Assembly (NCBI GenBank): GCA_019100305.1
Contig: JAHRHW010000116.1
Coordinates: forward strand, 1 to 10,796
Length of the DNA stretch: 10,796 bases
Reading direction: 5' to 3'
From: Candidatus Thiodiazotropha taylori
Lineage (GTDB): Bacteria > Pseudomonadota > Gammaproteobacteria > Chromatiales > Chromatiaceae
In this document: positions 7,229 to 10,796 of the stretch, piece after piece
How the letters are laid out: every line of letters begins with the position of its first letter
Numbering within the stretch: the first letter of the stretch is position 1
Made by a program: the position numbers and the translations under genes
The notes under the pieces: model-generated
Told to the model about the DNA's origin: nothing
The model's input: only the letters and a program-made list of their open reading frames with translations
The model's database searches: none

Positions 7229-7849
7229 TCAGAGTTTGTCGAGGAGGGTTTTACAATTATCGATGTAGTTGCTTTGGCTGAAAAGCAACTGCCGACGACG
7301 TCCCCCTGTCTGGCGCCACAACATGGCGGATCGAATCCCGGACAACAGCAGGGCTCGGATACGATTCACGTTGTCACTATTCTGCAGATAGATGGTCTCC
7401 CCACTTACCATGATTCTTGGTTTGAGGGTGCTGATGTTCTCCGCATAGATATCCGCCAGTGCACCCAGAATATTGCTGTGGGTGGCGGGGAAGTGAATCA
7501 GTCGGGCGGCGGTTTCAGTGATACCGGCCCTGATCTTGTCGAGTCGTTGACGATGTTTACTGAGCTTACGTTCCAACTGGATCAGACTCAGAACATAACG
7601 GGTTAATTCATCATCCCGGGTATCGCTTGCACTGAGTTGTTTGTAGGTCAGCTTTAATCCCGGCGCGATATCTTCCAGAGTGCCATAGACATCGACCACA
7701 CTGTTTGCCTCGAGCTGAAAAAGGCTGTTAATACTGGTAGAGATTTTTTCAGTACTGATCAGGCCTTTACGGGCAACCTGCTGGACCAGGCCGGCGGCCT
7801 GAAAAATACCCGATAAGGCGATGACACGATCACTATCCTGAAACTTCAT
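7229..7849 (-). CDS. hflD: HflD, high-frequency lysogenisation protein homologue
   Basis: A 206-residue mostly helical protein (E. coli HflD has 213) with no obvious signal peptide or membrane span. It matches E. coli along its length: IALSGIFQAAGLVQQVA against LALAGICQSARLVQQLA, SINSLF, ELTRYVLSLIQLERKLS, LADIYAENISTLKPRI, and near the end RALLLSGIRSAMLWRQTGG and LLFSQ. In E. coli the protein is membrane-associated and affects phage lambda lysogeny by binding CII; its general cell role is not settled. The ATG at 7849 has AGGA 5 bases upstream. It follows mnmA after 92 bases, the usual mnmA-hflD pairing, and in many relatives is followed directly by purB; here acnA lies in between. Confidence 0.95.
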   Translation of the reverse strand: MKFQDSDRVIALSGIFQAAGLVQQVARKGLISTEKISTSINSLFQLEANSVVDVYGTLEDIAPGLKLTYKQLSASDTRDDELTRYVLSLIQLERKLSKHRQRLDKIRAGITETAARLIHFPATHSNILGALADIYAENISTLKPRIMVSGETIYLQNSDNVNRIRALLLSGIRSAMLWRQTGGRRRQLLFSQSNYIDNCKTLLDKL

Positions 7850-7882
7850 GCTGTTCCTGATTGAAGATTGACTGGGATTGAT

Positions 7883-7891
7883 ATTCTACCA
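7883..7891 (-). promoter_or_regulatory. Possible extended -10 promoter of hflD
   Basis: On the minus strand TGGTAGAAT (7891-7883) matches an extended -10 element (TG, one base, TAGAAT). No good -35 lies 16-18 bases upstream, as is common for extended -10 promoters. The predicted start near 7876 would give hflD a leader of about 26 bases. hflD could equally be read through from mnmA. Confidence 0.4.
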
Positions 7892-7941
7892 TATTGGATC
7901 GAAGCGCCCGCGCAGTGGATAGCCGGTGCGCCACTCGGCGT

Positions 7942-9045
7942 TCACGGGGAGGGGGCATCGGTCGACTCGATAATACCGCCTCCAAGGCAGACCTGGTCGT
8001 CGTACAGAACCAGGGATTGGCCGGGTGTTGCTGCACGTTGAGGTGAATCAAAGAGCACTTCGTAAAGCCCATTCTCCAGGGGTTGTAGCCGGCATGACTG
8101 CAACGGCTGACGATGTCTGATCCTGGCCATCGATTGGATCGCTCCATCCGGTGCTCGGCCTTCCACCCAGTGGAGCTGTCCACAGATGAGTTTCCGGCTC
8201 ATCAACAGCGGGTGTTGATGGCCTTGAACCGCAATCAGTACGTTACGCTCAAGATCTTTTGCCGCAACAAACCAGGGTGCTTCTGCCGCATCCTTTCGGC
8301 CACCGATACCCAGCCCCTGACGTTGGCCCAGAGTGTAATACATCAGACCTTGGTGTTTGCCGATCGCATGGCCTTCCGGGTCTTCGATTACGCCGGGTGT
8401 TGCCGGTAAAAAACGTTGCAGAAAGTCACGGAATTTACGTTCACCGATGAAACAGATGCCGGTGCTGTCCTTCTTTTTATGATTTGGGAAGCCGGCCTGC
8501 TGAGCGATCTCTCTAACCGCTGTTTTGCTCAGCCGACCGAGCGGGAAGAGACTTTTTGAAAGCGCCTGCTGACCCAGCATATAGAGGAAATAGGTCTGGT
8601 CCTTGCCTTCGTCCAAAGCTCGGGTCAGGTGGAAATACTCCCCATCCTTTGCAACGGATGCGTAGTGGCCTGTGGCAATTGCATGGGCCTGCAATTGATC
8701 CATTGCATAGTCGAGAAATGCCTTGAATTTGATCTCCCGGTTACACAGTACATCCGGATTGGGGGTTCTGCCGGCCCCATACTCCTGCAAAAAATAGGCA
8801 AACACCCGATCCCAGTACTCACTTGAAAAATTGATGGTGTGAAGTGGAATGCTCAAGCGGTCCGCAACCGCCTGGGCATCCGCCAGGTCCACGGCCGCCG
8901 AGCAGTAGTCCTGATCGTCATCCTCTTCCCAGTTTTTCATGAAGAGTCCTTCCACTTCGTAACCCTGCTGTTGCAGCAACAGGGCGGCGACCGATGAGTC
9001 GACACCACCGGACAGCCCAACGATTACCTTAGCTTTTTCTGACAT
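7942..9045 (-). CDS. mnmA: tRNA-specific 2-thiouridylase MnmA
   Basis: A 367-residue enzyme (E. coli has 368) that adds the sulfur of 2-thiouridine at wobble U34 of tRNAs for Lys, Glu and Gln, using ATP and sulfur relayed from IscS and the Tus proteins. The PP-loop ATP site is SGGVDSS (12-18). The catalytic cysteine pair is Cys101 in PDVLCNREIKF and Cys198 in DSTGICFIGERKF. LEGLFMKNWEED-like and HQGLMYYTLGQRQGLGIGG segments are family hallmarks, as is the C-terminal CLGGGII. I chose the ATG at 9045 because MSEKAKVIVGLSGGVDSS aligns with the E. coli start. A frame extension to 9108 would add 21 residues unlike the family and lie inside rluE. The start overlaps the end of rluE by 17 bases, and no strong Shine-Dalgarno sequence is present, which suggests translational coupling. 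Confidence 0.97.
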   Translation of the reverse strand: MSEKAKVIVGLSGGVDSSVAALLLQQQGYEVEGLFMKNWEEDDDQDYCSAAVDLADAQAVADRLSIPLHTINFSSEYWDRVFAYFLQEYGAGRTPNPDVLCNREIKFKAFLDYAMDQLQAHAIATGHYASVAKDGEYFHLTRALDEGKDQTYFLYMLGQQALSKSLFPLGRLSKTAVREIAQQAGFPNHKKKDSTGICFIGERKFRDFLQRFLPATPGVIEDPEGHAIGKHQGLMYYTLGQRQGLGIGGRKDAAEAPWFVAAKDLERNVLIAVQGHQHPLLMSRKLICGQLHWVEGRAPDGAIQSMARIRHRQPLQSCRLQPLENGLYEVLFDSPQRAATPGQSLVLYDDQVCLGGGIIESTDAPSP

Positions 9046-9616
9046 GCTTGTGCTTATTTCTTTGAACCTTGAGTTTTGCCGGCTGATTATCCAGGGTGAC
9101 CCATTCACCGGGTTGTAGATGTTTCAACCGCCATTTACCGATCGATGTGCGGACCAGCCTCAGGGTAGGGTGGCCGATACTGGCTGTCATACGACGTACC
9201 TGACGGTTCCTTCCCTCCTGCAATGCGATCTCAAGCCATTGGGTCGGTATCCTGGCGCGAAACCGTACCGGGGGATTCCTTGGCCATAGGGTTGGCTCGG
9301 TAATTTTTCTGACCTTTGCCGGCAGGGTGGGACCATCTTTTAATACCACTCCCTGTTTTAACTGCTCGATACTCTGCTCGTTGGGAATCCCTTCCACCTG
9401 CACCCAGTAGGTTTTCCAGGTCTTCTTCCCGGGGCGGGTGATCTGCTGCTGCAACTTGCCATCATCGGTGAGGATCACCAGGCCTTCGCTGTCCCGGTCC
9501 AATCGGCCGGCAGCATAGACCCCTTTGGTTTTGATGAAGTCAGCCAATGTGGGACGTCCCTGGCCGTCGGTAAACTGGGTCAGAACACCGAAAGGTTTGT
9601 TAAGCAGAATCAACAT
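9029..9616 (-). CDS. rluE: 23S rRNA pseudouridine(2457) synthase RluE
   Basis: A 195-residue RsuA/RluB/E/F-type pseudouridine synthase. E. coli RluE (217 residues) isomerises U2457 of 23S rRNA. The protein begins directly with LLNKPFGVLTQFTD, equal to the E. coli FNKPYDVLPQFTD, so it lacks the basic N-terminal tail of the E. coli protein. The catalytic aspartate is Asp40 in AAGRLDRDSEGL. QVEGIP, LKDGPTLPA, LWPRNPPVR and EGRNRQVRRMTASIGHPTLRL are close matches that favour RluE over RluB or RluF. The ATG at 9616 has no clear ribosome binding site, but it is the only in-frame ATG nearby; the frame stays open upstream with non-ATG codons. A hairpin lies 18-48 bases before the start. It heads the rluE-mnmA pair, overlapping mnmA by 17 bases. 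Confidence 0.94.
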   Translation of the reverse strand: MLILLNKPFGVLTQFTDGQGRPTLADFIKTKGVYAAGRLDRDSEGLVILTDDGKLQQQITRPGKKTWKTYWVQVEGIPNEQSIEQLKQGVVLKDGPTLPAKVRKITEPTLWPRNPPVRFRARIPTQWLEIALQEGRNRQVRRMTASIGHPTLRLVRTSIGKWRLKHLQPGEWVTLDNQPAKLKVQRNKHKHVRKS

Positions 9617-9634
9617 TTGAGGGGACTGGATGGT

Positions 9635-9665
9635 CGATATCCATACAAAAAACTGTATGGTATCG
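9635..9665 (-). repeat. Hairpin in the rluE upstream region
   Basis: CGATA-t-CCATACA (9635-9647) pairs with TGTATGGTATCG (9654-9665), giving 12 base pairs with one bulged base and a 6-base A-rich loop (T-rich on the transcribed minus strand). It lies 18 bases before the rluE start, which lacks a Shine-Dalgarno sequence. The T-run is in the loop, not after the stem, so it is not an intrinsic terminator. A leader stem or regulator site is possible. Confidence 0.45.
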
Positions 9666-9749
9666 GTTGCAGCCGAGCCTGGAAACAGGCACAGGCGTTT
9701 ATAAGCGTGAATCCATGCCGAGGATTGAGAAACAGTGGGGTAGATGTAA

Positions 9750-9782
9750 AAAAGCCGGGATAGCTAGGCTATACCGGCTTTT
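9750..9782 (-). terminator. Intrinsic terminator of the cspD-like gene
   Basis: AAAAGCCGG-g-ATAGC (9750-9764) and GCTAT-a-CCGGCTTTT (9768-9782) form a 15-base stem with one mismatch and a 3-base loop. On the minus strand the stem is followed by six T (9753-9748). It begins 30 bases after the cspD-like stop. The plus strand also ends in TTTT, so it could work in both directions, and it separates the cold-shock gene from rluE. Confidence 0.9.
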
Positions 9783-9812
9783 GAACAGGAAAACTGTAAC
9801 AGTGGAGGATAC

Positions 9813-10037
9813 TTAGGATTGATCACCACTGGCAGCAACTTTTTGAATATTGGTTGCATGCAGACCTTTCGGGCCCTGACTTATATCGAATTGGACTTTC
9901 TGTCCCTCTTTCAGTGTTTTGTATCCATCCATATCGATTGATGAGAAATGGACAAAAACATCTTGATCTCCATCTTCTGGGGTTACAAAACCGTAGCCCT
10001 TGGCGTTGTTAAACCACTTTACGACTCCAGTCGCCAT
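9813..10037 (-). CDS. cspD: CspA-family cold-shock-domain protein, CspD-like
   Basis: A 74-residue single cold-shock domain that binds single-stranded RNA or DNA. The RNP1 motif is KGYGFV (13-18) and RNP2 is VFVHF (27-31), with the typical start GVVKWFNNAKGYGF. WFNNAKG, MDGYKTLKEGQKVQFDISQGPKGLHA and the 74-residue length point to CspD rather than CspA, which has about 70 residues and a different centre. E. coli CspD is made in stationary phase and can inhibit DNA replication; whether this one does so, or acts as a cold-shock RNA chaperone, cannot be told. GAGGAG lies 8 bases before the ATG. It stands alone between a long structured leader and a strong terminator, so it is monocistronic. In relatives I recall clpS-clpA diverging from it; they would lie beyond the right edge. 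Confidence 0.93.
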   Translation of the reverse strand: MATGVVKWFNNAKGYGFVTPEDGDQDVFVHFSSIDMDGYKTLKEGQKVQFDISQGPKGLHATNIQKVAASGDQS

Positions 10038-10080
10038 AGCTATTACTCCTCACTAAATACGAAAGCCCAGGTATGGTGGA

Positions 10081-10129
10081 TCGCTCATTGCGGGTTGCAT
10101 GATCAGACTGCTTTCTCTGATCTGAGCGA
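10081..10129 (-). promoter_or_regulatory. Nested stem-loop in the cspD leader
   Basis: Outer arms TCGCTCA (10081-10087) and TGAGCGA (10123-10129) enclose inner arms GATCAGA (10101-10107) and TCTGATC (10116-10122), all perfect 7-base pairings. On the right side the two arms are adjacent; on the left 13 bases form an internal bulge. It lies 44-92 bases before the cspD ATG. It may be an RNA structure that controls translation, as in other cold-shock mRNAs. Confidence 0.5.
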
Positions 10130-10197
10130 GTCAATCACTGCAACTCACAAGGTTGTTATATTTAGCAGAGAGGCACGAAACTACTCTGTCCACCAGC

Positions 10198-10229
10198 CTA
10201 AGCATCAACCTTTGGAAAAATATGCTTAG
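10198..10229 (-). repeat. Stem-loop CTAAGCAT/ATGCTTAG in the cspD leader
   Basis: CTAAGCAT (10198-10205) and ATGCTTAG (10222-10229) are perfect 8-base arms around a 16-base loop. It falls inside the predicted long cspD leader, upstream of the nested stem at 10081-10129. Its role is unknown. Confidence 0.4.
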
Positions 10230-10302
10230 ACCGTCAAATCAACGGCCAAAAAACCAGTGCTCTGATCCTCTTATCGGAACCATTCTCAACACTGTAGATT
10301 GA

Positions 10303-10330
10303 AGTATAGTGTGCAGATTTTGTGGGTCAA
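10303..10330 (-). promoter_or_regulatory. Probable sigma-70 promoter of the cspD-like gene
   Basis: On the minus strand TTGACC (10330-10325) and TATACT (10308-10303), each 5 of 6 to consensus, are separated by 16 bases. The predicted start near 10296 gives a leader of about 259 bases. No better pair was seen closer to the gene, although a TATAAC box lies near 10158. Confidence 0.55.
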
Positions 10331-10796
10331 CAAATATCTGACTTTTAACATTAAATTGTAATTTTTATAGGTAATTACCCTAATCTTTTTAACCTCATTA
10401 TCCAGGCTTACCCTTAGCTGCTGCTGGTCAGTTTCTGAGCCTGTTTTCAATTTAAGGATTTGGCCAATGGATCTGGTTTTAAGCAAAACACATCAACAGT
10501 CATGAGTCGAGGTAGGATTTTTTTCGATCACCTCTTGAATTGACGGTAAGTGGCCACAATATTGTTTAGGAATCCCATTCAGCGGTTTCTGCTCAGTTTC
10601 CAGGCAGTTTTCAGCAACAAGAGGGATAAAATTTCTCTTTATTTGTCGAGGGTTCGGAGCTTTTTCGCACTCCTATGGTCAACCCTAGGAATAACCGGAT
10701 TTTAAATGGTATTTTGAAAACTACTCAAAATGGAGAAATTAGGCGGGAATAACTGGTCGGCTGGAGATCTCAAGTGCTCGATTTGTGGTTTAAGAC
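10331..10796. other. AT-rich region at right edge, no gene recognised
   Basis: These 466 bases have frequent stops in all frames. A minus-strand frame of 66 codons (10286-10486) overlaps the cspD promoter and has no family features. A plus-strand frame opens at the ATG at 10730 and runs off the edge after 22 codons, without a ribosome binding site. Small inverted repeats occur: ACAATATTGT (10556-10565), GAGGT/ACCTC (10509-10534) and AGGGTT/AACCCT (10649-10686). This is probably the control region between cspD and a gene beyond the edge. Confidence 0.5.

Noticed and set aside
9046..9108. Upstream extension of mnmA to 9108
   Set aside because: The homologues begin at MSEKAKVIVGLSGG; the extra 21 residues lie within rluE and look like an out-of-frame reading of it.
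10286..10486. Minus-strand 66-codon frame at the right end
   Set aside because: It overlaps the good cspD promoter, has no ribosome binding site or recognisable motif, and looks like chance in AT-rich DNA.
10428..10613. Imperfect direct repeat (TCAGTTTC...GTTTTCA near 10428 and 10593)
   Set aside because: The copies differ in the middle by substitutions and an indel and sit in low-complexity T-rich DNA; chance similarity is likely.
10640..10690. Possible tRNA (GGTTCGGAGC resembles a T-loop)
   Set aside because: No acceptor stem, D arm, anticodon arm or CCA end could be paired around it.

Overview
The window is a stretch of core chromosome from a gammaproteobacterium. PurB, AcnA, MnmA, HflD, RluE, RoxA and a CspD-like protein all read as full-length relatives of the Escherichia coli proteins, and their catalytic residues fall at or within one position of the E. 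coli numbering. The mix of genes and the moderate GC content would fit a Chromatiales-like sulfur oxidiser or symbiont, but that is a guess; only 'Gammaproteobacteria' is well supported. All eight genes lie on the minus strand, so transcription runs from right to left.

In transcription order: an apparently gene-free right end (10038-10796) carries the probable promoter and a long, structured leader of a cspD-like cold-shock gene (9813-10037), which ends at a clear intrinsic terminator (9750-9782). Next come rluE (23S rRNA pseudouridine synthase) and mnmA (tRNA 2-thiouridylase), overlapping by 17 bases, then hflD with its own possible extended -10 promoter. A 377-base gap precedes acnA (aconitase A) and holds a perfect 8+3+8 palindrome just upstream of the acnA ribosome binding site. 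A 280-base gap with a strong hairpin and a consensus promoter leads to purB (adenylosuccinate lyase). A 386-base gap with two inverted repeats then separates purB from roxA (ribosomal protein L16 arginine hydroxylase) and a GNAT acetyltransferase with an extra C-terminal domain, which runs off the left edge.

Functionally this is a housekeeping block. RluE, MnmA and RoxA modify the translation machinery (23S rRNA, tRNA wobble uridine, ribosomal protein L16). PurB serves purine synthesis and AcnA the TCA cycle. The order cspD - mnmA - hflD - purB - cupin - acetyltransferase resembles what I recall from Pseudomonas, with acnA placed between hflD and purB and with no icd between cspD and rluE/mnmA.

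I see no mobile element, CRISPR array, tRNA, rRNA, defence system or biosynthetic cluster, and no clearly novel protein system. The observations most worth following are regulatory: the acnA palindrome, the cspD leader, and several strong inverted repeats without U-tracts between genes.
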